A stretch of DNA of 64,000 nucleotides from Pseudoalteromonas luteoviolacea (GTDB lineage: Bacteria > Pseudomonadota > Gammaproteobacteria > Enterobacterales > Alteromonadaceae), in assembly GCF_001696455.1 (NCBI RefSeq), contig NZ_MAUJ01000004.1, positions 427,557 to 491,556 on the forward strand. The letters are read 5' to 3'. Position numbers and translations under genes: made by a program. Within the stretch, counting starts at the first letter, position 1, and the number at the start of each line of letters is the position of its first letter. The notes under the pieces were generated by a model. The model saw only the letters and a list, made by a program, of their open reading frames with translations, was not told where the DNA came from and made no database searches. Positions 17,910 to 26,755 of this stretch are shown here, piece by piece.

Positions 17910-18640
17910 TAAGCACCTACCTTGATGTGTTTTAAGTAGTGCGCTTCTAATTGCGTTTCTTGAAGCTGCTGATAACTCAGTGTGTCAACCAATTGGCCTT
18001 TGTTGATGATGGCCACTCGATGGGCGTCTTCTTGGGCTCGAAAGAGGTCATGGGTGGCCATTAAAATCGCAACGCCCTGTCTTGCTAGGCGCTGAATCAG
18101 TTGGCTAAACTCATGACTTGCGGATGGGTCAAGGCCTGAAGTCGGCTCGTCTAGAATCAAGACTTTTGCTTTCTTAGCTAAGGCAATTGCAATACCGACT
18201 TTTTGGCGCATGCCTTTTGAATAACCGGAAACGGGCTTGTCCATAGCGTGATTGGGCAGGGACACGATTTCGAGTAGGGCTCTAAAATCGCTGTCGGCCA
18301 CCTTCACACCCGCGACTTTACTGAAGTAAGCAAGGTTCTCAAGTCCAGACAAACGCGGATAGAGTGCGACTTGCTCTGGGATATAAGCGAGCTGTTGACG
18401 GACCAAAGCCGCATTTTCTTGGGGGCAGTAACCTGCAACTGAAATACGGCCTTTGTCGGGACTCAAAAACCCTAATAAACAATTAATCGTTGTCGTTTTT
18501 CCTGCGCCATTTGGGCCAAGTAAAGCGAGTATCTCTCCTTGATTAACTGTCAAGCTTAGCCCTTGAAGCACCGTCTGATCGGCGAATGCTTTGACTAAGT
18601 TGTCTATTTGAATGACAGGACGCTTTGGTTGTGTGTGCAT
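17909..18640 (-). CDS. ABC transporter ATP-binding protein, gene 1 of the operon
   Basis: A 243-residue nucleotide-binding domain with Walker A GPNGAGKTT (about 38-46), a Q-loop within AYIPEQVALYPRLSG, signature SGYSKGMRQKVG, Walker B VLILDEPTSGLDPSA and the switch His in MATHD. The layout matches the CcmA/NosF group that powers ABC-2 exporters. It is first in the operon and sits 90 bp from a perfect dyad at 18729-18745 that may hold the operator. Confidence 0.9.
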   Translation of the reverse strand: MHTQPKRPVIQIDNLVKAFADQTVLQGLSLTVNQGEILALLGPNGAGKTTTINCLLGFLSPDKGRISVAGYCPQENAALVRQQLAYIPEQVALYPRLSGLENLAYFSKVAGVKVADSDFRALLEIVSLPNHAMDKPVSGYSKGMRQKVGIAIALAKKAKVLILDEPTSGLDPSASHEFSQLIQRLARQGVAILMATHDLFRAQEDAHRVAIINKGQLVDTLSYQQLQETQLEAHYLKHIKVGA

Positions 18641-18728
18641 CGAGTGTAATCCTTAAAATACTAGAGCTGGGAAAAATCAGGAGATTGACTGCGGCTTAGG
18701 CAGGGTCATAAGTCACGCTGATTTTAAT

Positions 18729-18745
18729 TTGTTATAACATAACAA
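18729..18745. promoter_or_regulatory. Perfect dyad upstream of the ABC transporter operon
   Basis: TTGTTAT (18729-18735) and ATAACAA (18739-18745) are separated by AAC. The dyad lies 89 bp before the ATPase start, in the 226-bp gap that should hold the operon promoter. It looks like a regulator binding site; which regulator is unknown. Confidence 0.4.
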
Positions 18746-18866
18746 TTTGTATCAGGTTGTGGGAATAATTAAAAGAGGAACAGAGAAATCGTACTAATTT
18801 AATGGCATCGGCTGATTGCTTACGCCAAACCACATTAGGACCAAGGTACCGTTAAGGGCAGTACCT

Positions 18867-19508
18867 TTAGTTAAGCTGCTGATAAATAGTCAGTACCTCA
18901 CTGGGCTCTGCCCGTGACGTATAATCCTCTTCGACAAATGCGTACTGGACGATACCGTCTGAATCAATGATATAGGTCGCAGGAATAGGCAGCACAAACT
19001 CTTTAAGTGCCGTGCGCTCGGTGAGGTCCACCCCCCATTTTAGCAACACTTGTTTAAGTGCGTCATTGACTTCATAGACCAATCCAAATTGCTCCATCAC
19101 CGAAAAGTTAGGGTCAATTAGCACTGGAAAACTCAGGGCATTGTCATGTTGGACTTGCTCAGTAAAGCTTTGCGTTTCGCCAGATACGGCTATGAGGTTT
19201 GGCTTTAGAGGTTGTTGATTCATTAATTGCTGCCAAGCCTGTAATTCCAACATGCAATAGGGACACCAACCACCACGAAAAAAAGTAATAATAAGAGGGC
19301 GTTGTAATAAAGCATGCAATTTAACAGCATGGCCTTTGTTATCAAAGAGCGTGCCGTTCGGCATGGGTTCTGAAACTTGTGGGCCTTTAGTTTGGCGCTG
19401 TTGTTGTAACAGTGAGACATTACGGCTGAGAGTTTCTAATATTTCTGCGGGAGCAGATTGCTCATAAGTTTGCTTGAATTCACGTAAAGCTTGCGCCAGT
19501 GATGCCAT
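18867..19508 (-). CDS. Peroxiredoxin-like (AhpC/TSA) family protein
   Basis: A 213-residue protein with an N-terminal helical region (1-45) and a thioredoxin fold. The peroxidatic segment is FFRGGWCPYC (Cys82 and Cys85), a CxxC form found in the peroxiredoxin-like group related to bacterioferritin comigratory protein, with later motifs VLIDPNFSVMEQFGLVYEV and PIPATYIIDSDG. It should reduce peroxides or act as a thiol oxidoreductase in the cytosol, as no signal peptide is present. It is a single-gene unit. A hairpin overlapping its stop codon (18843-18867) has no U-run. Confidence 0.85.
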   Translation of the reverse strand: MASLAQALREFKQTYEQSAPAEILETLSRNVSLLQQQRQTKGPQVSEPMPNGTLFDNKGHAVKLHALLQRPLIITFFRGGWCPYCMLELQAWQQLMNQQPLKPNLIAVSGETQSFTEQVQHDNALSFPVLIDPNFSVMEQFGLVYEVNDALKQVLLKWGVDLTERTALKEFVLPIPATYIIDSDGIVQYAFVEEDYTSRAEPSEVLTIYQQLN

Positions 19509-19713
19509 AAGTTTTCACTCAGTTCGATTTGTGACTAAGGCTAAGTGTAGAGTGTGTATTGAGTTTCAACAATATTGATACGGCGAAGGAGAGGGGGGAT
19601 TTTTTGGTGACGAGCTGTCAGCAACCGAGCATTTTTATTGTGAGTGATCAGCAATCGTATACAAATGAACATTGCTCCCTTATGCTAGTTTTCATTTGCG
19701 CTAAGGCAAGTCA

Positions 19714-20328
19714 ATGATTTTAAATTTTAAGGATCTTTCGCCCAATCGAGTCTATCACACGCTTACTCAAACGGTGGTGCCTCGGCCTATCGCTTGGGTG
19801 TTATCAAAAAATACCGAGGGGACTTTGAATTTGGCTCCCTTTTCTTACTTCACTGCAATAAGTTCTGACCCTGCAATTTTAATGTATGCCGTGGGTCAAA
19901 AACCGACGGGAGAGTACAAAGACTCTGTCGTGAATGTCGAGGTGAACAATGAACTTGTCATCCATATTGCGGACAGTGATCTAGCAAATGATGTAACACA
20001 ATCAGCAGCGACACTACCAAATGAGCAATCGGAGTTAGATTTACTCGATCTAAACCTAGTCGAGTTCACAGGCTTTAGTTTACCGAGGATTGAGAAGGCA
20101 AAGGTCGCTTTTGGTTGCAAGCTGCATAAGGTGGTGGAGATGGGTGAACTGCCAATGAAATTGGTCTTTGTCGAGGTTACTCAGGCTTATATCGATGACG
20201 AAGTGGTTGAGCTGGACGACAAAGGTCGCAGTAAAGTCGATGCGCTTAAGCTCGATCCGCTTGCGCGATTGGGGGGCGCTGAATATGCCAATTTAAAAGC
20301 GGTATTTAAATCCGAACGGCCACAATAG
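19714..20328 (+). CDS. Flavin reductase-like FMN-binding split-barrel protein
   Basis: A 204-residue protein of the flavin-reductase/FMN-binding split-barrel family. Recognisable parts are TQTVVPRPIAWVLSKNTEG near the N-terminus, NLAPFSYFTAISSDPAILM, and a C-terminal LDPLARLGGAEYANL, as in DIM6/NTAB-type oxidoreductases. These bind FMN and reduce flavin with NAD(P)H for partner oxygenases; no partner gene is adjacent. It is monocistronic, with a strong hairpin 12 bases after its stop. Confidence 0.87.
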   Translation: MILNFKDLSPNRVYHTLTQTVVPRPIAWVLSKNTEGTLNLAPFSYFTAISSDPAILMYAVGQKPTGEYKDSVVNVEVNNELVIHIADSDLANDVTQSAATLPNEQSELDLLDLNLVEFTGFSLPRIEKAKVAFGCKLHKVVEMGELPMKLVFVEVTQAYIDDEVVELDDKGRSKVDALKLDPLARLGGAEYANLKAVFKSERPQ

Positions 20329-20340
20329 CAGTACCATGAG

Positions 20341-20367
20341 AAATGGGGTGAATGTCACCCCATTTTT
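20341..20367. terminator. Bidirectional terminator, flavin reductase / S8 protease
   Basis: Arms 20341-20351 and 20355-20365 (11 bp, perfect) with a 3-base loop and T/A tracts on both sides. It serves the flavin reductase on + and the S8 protease on -, whose stop lies a few bases away. Confidence 0.85.
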
Positions 20368-20374
20368 AACTCAT

Positions 20375-22879
20375 TTATTGAAAGTTGACGGTTACTTCTT
20401 CTGAGCAAACATCACCGTACTGGCACACTTTATAGGTGTAGCTTGTTGCCGCTGCGTTGCGTGAGAAGTCACGGTACTTCCCTGTGTTATTGACTGTTCT
20501 GATGGCTTCACCGTCGCGGTAAATCGTGACTTGATCGGCACTAGTACCTGTCCACGCTAATTCAACGCGGATTGAACCTAGACGTGATTTATTAACACGT
20601 ACAACAGAAAGCTCAGGGTTGTCAGAGCTTACAGAAATAGTTTGAGTCGAGGTGTCAGTATTACCTTGACTGTCAGTCACTGTTAGTGCGACCTGATAAT
20701 CACCCGAAGCTGCAAATGTATGTACAGGGTTTTGCTCGGTACTTGTATTACCATCACCGAAGTCCCATGATCTGCTTACAATGTCGCCATTTGAATCGCT
20801 ACTGGTATCCGTAAACGTGACGTCAAGACCGTTTTTAGCAAACTCAAACCCTGCCACAGGTGGTACTTCAGATACTTCACCTAAACCGGTGAGCGTAATT
20901 GACCAGTTGTTTAACGTACCTGTGTCAAGATTTGCATTATCAACCACTTTCAGCAACCAATCACCTGCTGCCGCTTCACCATTGAAGGCATCAGAGCTAA
21001 AGCTATCTACGATGTCATCTGCACTTCCACCGGCTCTATTGTGTAGTGTTGCAACCGTGCCAGACGGAGATGTTAATGTCACAAGTAAGTCACCAATGTA
21101 AGTGTGGCTGATGTTCAGCGCTGTGCTACTACCGAAAATTGTCACATCATCTGCAATGGTGATCGTAGAAGTTACACCTGCTTGGTCATTATCAGGAATA
21201 TCTGCACTTGTGGTATTGTCGTAGACAAAGTCACGCAAGCCATTTGGTAAAACGCTTAATGCGAGTTGTTTCTGTTGGTTTAATTCGCCTGACACTGCAT
21301 CTACAGTGAAGTTGTAATTACCCCATTGCGTTTCTGTTGTGGTCGCAACACTGAGTACCGCAGTGTCACCCGGCGTTACCGTCGTTTTTGAAAGTGTTAC
21401 ACCGTTTAAGCCGCCGGTTGCTGACAGGTCGATATCACCTTGCCAGTTTGCCACAGACGTGAAAGTTAATTGATAATCAGCAGTTTGCCCTGCGGTGATC
21501 TCTTGTGATACCGGCGTTGCGACGACTCTGAAGCCAGGTGTTGGATCTGCATCAATGAGCATTTGCTGTGCATCTAAACGTTTACCTGAAACTGTTTTAC
21601 CATCTAGTGCTGCAATGCTTTTACCTGAATCCATAAGTAGTGCTTTGAGCTCAAGTGTGGTCAGATTAGGGTTTACAGATAATGCCAGTGCTGCCGCGCC
21701 AGCTACATGTGGTGTCGCCATGGATGTGCCTGAATATGAAGCATATTGGCCACCAGGCGTAGTAGAAAGAATGTCACTGCCCGGAGCACCCATATCAACA
21801 TGCGTAAGACCCCATTGTGAGAATGAAGACATCGCATCAGTGTGCGTTGTTGAGGCAATCGCCATTACGCTGTCATGATCATAGCTTGCTGGGTAGCTTG
21901 GCGATAAGTCATTGTCGCGCGCACCATTACCTGCCGCTGCGACAAATAGAATACCCGCTTGCTCACTGGCCGTGATTGAATCGTATAACGCTTGGCTAAA
22001 GCCACCACCACCCCAGCTGTTATTTAGCACGCTGATGTTGTGACCAGCATTCTTCATTGCCACCATGTAATCGATACACTTTATCGCGTCAGCTGTTGAA
22101 CCGCTGCCTGAAGCGTTAAGGAATTTACATCCGATAATTGATACTTCATGGTTTACACCTACAACCCCTTGACCGTTGTTACCGGTCGCACCAATAGTAC
22201 CAGATACGTGCGTACCATGACCTTGGTCATCCATTGGGTCGCCACTGTCTGTGATTGCGTTTATACCGTATATATCATCGACATAGCCATTGTTGTCGTT
22301 GTCGATACCGTCGCCCGCAATTTCATTTGGGTTAACCCACATATTCGCAGTGAGGTCTGGGTGTGTATAGTCTACACCTGTATCAATGACACCGACGATG
22401 ACGTCACGAGAACCAATGCTGATATCCCACGCCTCTGGTGCATTGATATCTGCGTCATTGGTACCGCCAGTTTGACCTGTATTGTGCAAGCCCCATAGTT
22501 CATCAAAACGGCTATCATCTGGTAGTGCCATTGCTTTAACAGTGTAGTTTGGTTCTACATAGGAAATGGCTGGGTGCTTCTCTAATAATTTAATTGCCTG
22601 CTTAGAAGTCATGCCATTTAATTGGAAATGCGCAAGGCGACCATTGAGGACATTTTTATAGTTGTCGTCTTTTTCATCAGCATTGCTGTCTGAAATGCGC
22701 GCCTTTACTAAACCCCGTGCTTGTGCGCGCATGGCGGCCGTCGCGTCATTTTTAAATACGACAATGACACTGTCATCTGCCGTTTGGGTTGTTGTGTTGA
22801 TCTGTATTGCAGCGTGAGATGTGAACGCAAACAACGGCATCAATGCCATTGTTAAAGCTGTAAATTTTGTTTTCATCAT
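20375..22879 (-). CDS. Secreted S8 (subtilisin-like) serine protease with P and PKD domains
   Basis: An 834-residue pre-pro-enzyme. A Sec signal peptide (about 1-23) and an I9 inhibitor propeptide (about 37-115) precede the S8 catalytic domain with Asp166 (VIDTGVD), His221 (GHGTHVSG) and Ser386 (SGTSMATPHVAG). Then come a linker domain (about 455-545), a P/proprotein-convertase domain (about 550-665, IGDLLVTLTSPSGT), a PKD domain (about 672-755, WDFGDG) and a C-terminal fibronectin-III-like domain with two cysteines. PKD and P domains help such marine proteases bind and loosen insoluble protein. Two ATGs stand in tandem (22879 and 22876); GGAAG fits the second slightly better. Confidence 0.92.
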   Translation of the reverse strand: MMKTKFTALTMALMPLFAFTSHAAIQINTTTQTADDSVIVVFKNDATAAMRAQARGLVKARISDSNADEKDDNYKNVLNGRLAHFQLNGMTSKQAIKLLEKHPAISYVEPNYTVKAMALPDDSRFDELWGLHNTGQTGGTNDADINAPEAWDISIGSRDVIVGVIDTGVDYTHPDLTANMWVNPNEIAGDGIDNDNNGYVDDIYGINAITDSGDPMDDQGHGTHVSGTIGATGNNGQGVVGVNHEVSIIGCKFLNASGSGSTADAIKCIDYMVAMKNAGHNISVLNNSWGGGGFSQALYDSITASEQAGILFVAAAGNGARDNDLSPSYPASYDHDSVMAIASTTHTDAMSSFSQWGLTHVDMGAPGSDILSTTPGGQYASYSGTSMATPHVAGAAALALSVNPNLTTLELKALLMDSGKSIAALDGKTVSGKRLDAQQMLIDADPTPGFRVVATPVSQEITAGQTADYQLTFTSVANWQGDIDLSATGGLNGVTLSKTTVTPGDTAVLSVATTTETQWGNYNFTVDAVSGELNQQKQLALSVLPNGLRDFVYDNTTSADIPDNDQAGVTSTITIADDVTIFGSSTALNISHTYIGDLLVTLTSPSGTVATLHNRAGGSADDIVDSFSSDAFNGEAAAGDWLLKVVDNANLDTGTLNNWSITLTGLGEVSEVPPVAGFEFAKNGLDVTFTDTSSDSNGDIVSRSWDFGDGNTSTEQNPVHTFAASGDYQVALTVTDSQGNTDTSTQTISVSSDNPELSVVRVNKSRLGSIRVELAWTGTSADQVTIYRDGEAIRTVNNTGKYRDFSRNAAATSYTYKVCQYGDVCSEEVTVNFQ

Positions 22880-23590
22880 TCTTCCAAATGTTAGTTGTTC
22901 AGACTTTGTAGATGTATGAGTACATAGCTACATATAAATGACTTCTTTTAGAACTGATGACAGCATCGTTTTTGGCAACGAGTAACAACCTAATATAGAG
23001 GAATGAGCCACATCAAATTGAAATTAGTTCAATATTAAAATTTCATTACTTTTTGTGATTTAACTCGGTGTGTTGAGAAGTGGATTGGTACTTTTTTGGT
23101 AATTTTTGTCTGGAACGACGTTAAAATTAGGTAAAAATCAACTCATACTTTTTTTGTATACAATTGTGGTGAAAACGGTTTTTTTACTTCTTTGTGTTGT
23201 AAGTTTATGATTATAAATTGATTTTTTAACCAAGAAAATTTCTCATTTATCTTCTGCTAGGAGCCAATTAGAGTGAATACGTGACTCAGTTTTTAGTTTA
23301 TTCGTTACGGATTACGTAAGTACTGAAATAGATCAAAAATTGATGAAACAATAATTACAGAACTTCTAATAAGAACAGGACGCATCTTGATTTATTTTCA
23401 TAAATGCATTTTTCGAGAATAGGTCAAATTAAGTCAATAGTGCTCAAATATTGAATATCGGTTTAATAAAACTAAAGTAATCTTCGCTATGGCAACGGCA
23501 AGGTTAACTGAAGTTAGGTTTTAGAGCTGTAGAGCATGTATTGGCGATTACTCTAATTTCAATTGCGAAAAAAACACTAAGGAGAAAAGT
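22880..23590. other. 711-bp AT-rich intergenic region between the S8 protease and curli operon
   Basis: No gene longer than a few codons is credible here. It must hold the divergent promoters of the protease and the curlin gene. The only structure I can point to is TTACGTAA (23312-23319) preceded by GTTACGG, a candidate regulator site. The length and A/T content fit a bent, heavily regulated promoter such as that of E. coli csgD/csgB, but this is inference. Confidence 0.5.
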
Positions 23591-25111
23591 GTGAAGTTTT
23601 CTAAATCATTAATTAGCTGCGCAGTGGCTATTGCATTCTCACAATCTGTTGTGGCTCAGACAGTCGAAGAAACAGGTAAAGCACAATCAACTTCAAACCT
23701 AAGTCAATTAGAGCGCGGCCTGACAACGGGTAATGCACTTACAATTAAGCAACAGGCCGTCGTTTCAGGCAATACACTGGCGAGTTTTCAAGAAGGCACG
23801 AGTAATCAGATCAATGTCACAACAGTAGGCGATAATAATGAAACAGTGACAAACCAGTCTGGTACTCAGCATGCAATTATTGTGTCTACTACAGGTGATA
23901 GCAATGTACAAAGTTACGTACAAAGTGGCGAGGCACATGGCGCTGAGTCGAGCGTAACAGGTAACTTCAATAATATCGCTGTGGCGCAAAGTGGCGCGGG
24001 ACACTTGGGCATTGATAATGAAGTGACCAATCTCATTGTAGGTGATGAGAATGACGTGCGTATCTCTCAAGGTGCAGGCGGTCACTGGTACTACAACAAA
24101 AACATGCAAGGTAATCAGAACTCAGTAACGGGTACACAAGCTGGATCTTGGCATGAAATTCATATTGACAGTGTAAGTGGTGACCAAAACTCGATTGAAA
24201 CAACGCAAGAAGGTGACTACAACAAATCTGAATTTAACACCATTGAAGGGGATGAAAACTCAATTGAGGTAAGTCAACTGGGTGATGATCACCGTGTTGT
24301 CATTGAACAAGTTATTGGTAATGACAATGAAATTGAGCTGGAGCAAAGCGAAGGCAATGACAACAGCATCAATATTACGGGAATTGTCGGTGAAGACAAC
24401 GATTTAAGCGTTGATCAAGAAGGCAATGATAACAAATTTGTCAGTGCGCTTTATGAAGGGGACGACAATGACGTAGCTGTAAGTCAAAGTGGTGACGAAT
24501 CAGAAGTCAGTATTGATATCTCAGGTAATGACAACACATTCACGGCATCGCAGCAAATCGGTAATAAAAACACGTTATATGTCGGTGCGATTGGCGATAA
24601 CAATGAAGTGAATACCATTCAGACGGGCACAGAAAACAGCACACACATCGCAGTGTTTAATGGTGACAACAACGATATCGATGTTGGCCAGTATGGTATC
24701 CAAAACGAATTTGTCTATCAAACGTCTCAGCCTGATCCTAACATTGAAGCAAACGATAACGATATCAATGTTTTACAACGTAAAACGGGTAACAGCGCTG
24801 CTGTCACCATGGGTTATGTAACAGCGAGTTCGAACAACCAGGTTGATATTGCTCAAACTGGTGATTTGAACGCCATCGACTTATTGCTTGAGGGTAACAA
24901 CAATATGGTTGACCTAATGCAAGATGGCGACAATAACTTCATTGTTGGCATCGAGTCGAGTGGTTTTGTGGTTAGTGGCAGTGACAATGTTGTGTCTATT
25001 AGCCAAACGGGTAATGGCAACTTAGTTGAAGGCGGCATCGCCGGTAATGGTCAAAACCTGAATATTACACAGGTTGGTGATTACAACGTAGCAACGATTA
25101 TCCAACAGTAA
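23591..25111 (+). CDS. Very long curlin-repeat protein (CsgA-like amyloid subunit)
   Basis: A signal peptide (about 1-22, ending VVAQ) is followed by about 19-20 curlin-type repeats of 22-24 residues. The pattern is hydrophobic-x-hydrophobic, G(D/N)xN, then hydrophobic-x-hydrophobic-x-Q-x-G-x-x-N, the ladder residues that form the curli cross-beta core. E. coli CsgA is 151 residues with five repeats, so this is about four times longer. It is strikingly acidic and Asn-rich. The protein should be secreted through CsgG and polymerise outside the cell. It starts with GTG behind a strong AAGGAG. No separate CsgB nucleator is seen, so it may serve both roles. Confidence 0.88.
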   Translation: MKFSKSLISCAVAIAFSQSVVAQTVEETGKAQSTSNLSQLERGLTTGNALTIKQQAVVSGNTLASFQEGTSNQINVTTVGDNNETVTNQSGTQHAIIVSTTGDSNVQSYVQSGEAHGAESSVTGNFNNIAVAQSGAGHLGIDNEVTNLIVGDENDVRISQGAGGHWYYNKNMQGNQNSVTGTQAGSWHEIHIDSVSGDQNSIETTQEGDYNKSEFNTIEGDENSIEVSQLGDDHRVVIEQVIGNDNEIELEQSEGNDNSINITGIVGEDNDLSVDQEGNDNKFVSALYEGDDNDVAVSQSGDESEVSIDISGNDNTFTASQQIGNKNTLYVGAIGDNNEVNTIQTGTENSTHIAVFNGDNNDIDVGQYGIQNEFVYQTSQPDPNIEANDNDINVLQRKTGNSAAVTMGYVTASSNNQVDIAQTGDLNAIDLLLEGNNNMVDLMQDGDNNFIVGIESSGFVVSGSDNVVSISQTGNGNLVEGGIAGNGQNLNITQVGDYNVATIIQQ

Positions 25112-25116
25112 TTAGG

Positions 25117-25136
25117 AAGGGGGCTATGCCCCCTTT
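25117..25136 (+). terminator. GC-rich hairpin between the curlin gene and csgE (attenuator-like)
   Basis: AAGGGGGC (25117-25124) pairs with GCCCCCTT (25128-25135) around a TAT loop, six bases after the curlin stop and followed by only three T. It could partly terminate the transcript or protect the curlin message 3' end. The AGGAAGGGGG that would bind ribosomes for csgE lies mostly inside its 5' arm. Confidence 0.6.
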
Positions 25137-25142
25137 GCTGCA

Positions 25143-25541
25143 ATGAAAGCGATTTCCTTTATTTTTTTAATTGCCTTGGCGATTGGCCAAGCGCAAAGCA
25201 AGCAAATAACCGCTCATGAAGAAGAAGAGCTGGGGGGCTTGGTGATTGATCAAAGCATCAGTCGTTTTGGCTACCAGTTTTATTTTGACTTTTCTCAGCT
25301 GTGGCGGGACGTGCCCAATACCTCTGGAGTCAACATCATCATCAAAGAAACCGTACTACCTCGAGCTGGTACGCGCCTGCAAGTGTTGATGAACCGACGT
25401 GTTGTATACAGTACAGCAATGGGACGCCGAGGTGGATCGCTAGACGATAGAATTGAAACTGCGCTGTTTGCAGTAATGGATGCAATGGCCAGCGAGCGAT
25501 ATCAACAACGCTCTCCAGATTTAGCTGAAAGTGGATGGTAA
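25143..25541 (+). CDS. csgE: Curli assembly chaperone/adaptor CsgE
   Basis: A 132-residue exported protein: signal peptide about 1-19, then the CsgE core with GLVIDQSISRFGYQFYFDFSQLW and VLPRAGTRLQVLMNRRVVYSTAMG. CsgE is a periplasmic protein that caps the CsgG pore and guides curlin to it. Length matches the family (E. coli 129). The ATG is 31 bases after the curlin stop, with no normally spaced ribosome-binding site beyond the hairpin; csgF follows almost immediately. Confidence 0.92.
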   Translation: MKAISFIFLIALAIGQAQSKQITAHEEEELGGLVIDQSISRFGYQFYFDFSQLWRDVPNTSGVNIIIKETVLPRAGTRLQVLMNRRVVYSTAMGRRGGSLDDRIETALFAVMDAMASERYQQRSPDLAESGW

Positions 25542-25542
25542 A

Positions 25543-25956
25543 ATGAAAACAATAACACTGATTCCGTTTTTGATGGTCTCCTGTTCGGTATTCGCAACCG
25601 AGATAGTATATAAGCCAATCAATCCGTCGTTTGGCGGTAACCCTTTAAATGCGAGCATGTTACTCAACAAAGCCAATTCTCAAAACAAACACCGTGCGCC
25701 AGTTATCGAAAAGTCTTATGGGGAGCGTTTTCAAGAGTCTTTAGAGCGAACCTACTTAAACCGTATGGTGCGAGAAATCTCGGATATGGCGTTTGGTGAT
25801 GACGTAGAAGATAGCATTTTTAATGAAGATTCTGTATTTGTCAGCGGTGACTACGAAATTCAAGTCATCACCAGCACACCTGACTCAATCACTGTGCAGA
25901 TCAAGCATATTAACAATGGGGATACCACCATCATTGAAGTGCCGAGGTTTGGCTGA
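25543..25956 (+). CDS. csgF: Curli assembly protein CsgF
   Basis: A 137-residue protein with a signal peptide (about 1-19) and the CsgF hallmark N-terminus of the mature form, IVYKPINPSFGGNPLNASMLLNKA, the region that inserts into the CsgG channel. CsgF links surface nucleation of curlin to secretion. The ATG at 25543 lies one base after the csgE stop; the frame could extend to a GTG at 25531 but this would overlap csgE and spoil the signal peptide. Its stop overlaps the csgG start. Confidence 0.92.
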   Translation: MKTITLIPFLMVSCSVFATEIVYKPINPSFGGNPLNASMLLNKANSQNKHRAPVIEKSYGERFQESLERTYLNRMVREISDMAFGDDVEDSIFNEDSVFVSGDYEIQVITSTPDSITVQIKHINNGDTTIIEVPRFG

Positions 25957-26729
25957 TGCGAAGTGTCGTAGTATTTTTTATTGTGTTAATTGCCAGTGGC
26001 TGTACGCAAATGCGCTCGGTTATTCCACCGGCACAAAGCTTGCCGCAAGAGTTAGCTGAAAGTCATGAGTTTCAAGCGCTCAAAGCATTACCAAAGCCAT
26101 TGGGACGTATTCCCGTTGCGGTCTATTCGTTTCGAGATCAGACCGGACAATACAAGCCAAAAGACAATGTGAGCTCATTTTCTACAGCGGTAACACAGGG
26201 GGCTAACTCAATATTGACCCAAGCGTTACACGAAACAGATTGGTTTATTCCCGTTGAGCGAGAAGGGCTACAAAACTTACTGACAGAGCGCAAAATAACG
26301 CGGGCAGCGATGAGTGAGGAGCAAAAGAATAATGCGCAGTTACCGCCACTCACGATGGCTAAAATCATCTTTGAAGGTGGCATTATAAGTTACGACTCAA
26401 ATGTTAAAACCGGTGGTTTAGGCATGGAGTACTTTGGTATCGGAGCGTCAGAATTATATCGAGAAGATGTGATCTCGATTTATTTACGGGCGGTGGATGT
26501 GAGAACCGGTCAGGTACTTTTGTCCGTGGCGACAACTAAAAAAGTCTTGTCTATGGAAATGAGAGCCGGTTTTTTTCGCTACGTGAGCTATAAAAGACTC
26601 GCCGAAGCGGAAGCGGGTTATAGTGACAATGAACCGATGCATATTTGTGTGACTCAAGCGATTGAAAAAGCGTTAACTATGCTGGTGGAGCAGGGCATTG
26701 AAAAAGGGGTGTGGTCTGCTAAATCCTAA
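25956..26729 (+). CDS. csgG: Curli secretion channel lipoprotein CsgG
   Basis: A 257-residue lipoprotein: lipobox ASGC (Cys16 as mature N-terminus), then the CsgG fold with PLGRIPVAVYSFRDQTGQYKP, TDWFIPVEREGLQNLL and the membrane-hairpin regions. In E. coli nine copies form the outer-membrane curlin pore. The length (E. coli 277) and motifs leave little doubt. Its first base is the last base of the csgF stop codon. A strong terminator follows. Confidence 0.94.
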   Translation: MRSVVVFFIVLIASGCTQMRSVIPPAQSLPQELAESHEFQALKALPKPLGRIPVAVYSFRDQTGQYKPKDNVSSFSTAVTQGANSILTQALHETDWFIPVEREGLQNLLTERKITRAAMSEEQKNNAQLPPLTMAKIIFEGGIISYDSNVKTGGLGMEYFGIGASELYREDVISIYLRAVDVRTGQVLLSVATTKKVLSMEMRAGFFRYVSYKRLAEAEAGYSDNEPMHICVTQAIEKALTMLVEQGIEKGVWSAKS

Positions 26730-26755
26730 ACGGAGATTCAATGTTTCAAAGAGAT

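Noticed and set aside
18843..18867. Inverted repeat AAGGTAC/GTACCTT at the peroxiredoxin stop codon
   Set aside because: Only seven base pairs with no U-run on the minus strand; not enough to call a terminator.
22148..22498. Plus-strand open frame within the S8 protease
   Set aside because: Antisense to the catalytic domain with no start signal or domain.
23765..24109. Minus-strand open frame within the curlin gene
   Set aside because: The repeat structure of the curlin leaves long antisense frames by chance; composition is not protein-like.
23591..25111. Possible CRISPR or tandem DNA repeat
   Set aside because: The periodicity is at protein level (curlin repeats); the DNA units differ too much in sequence and length for a CRISPR array.
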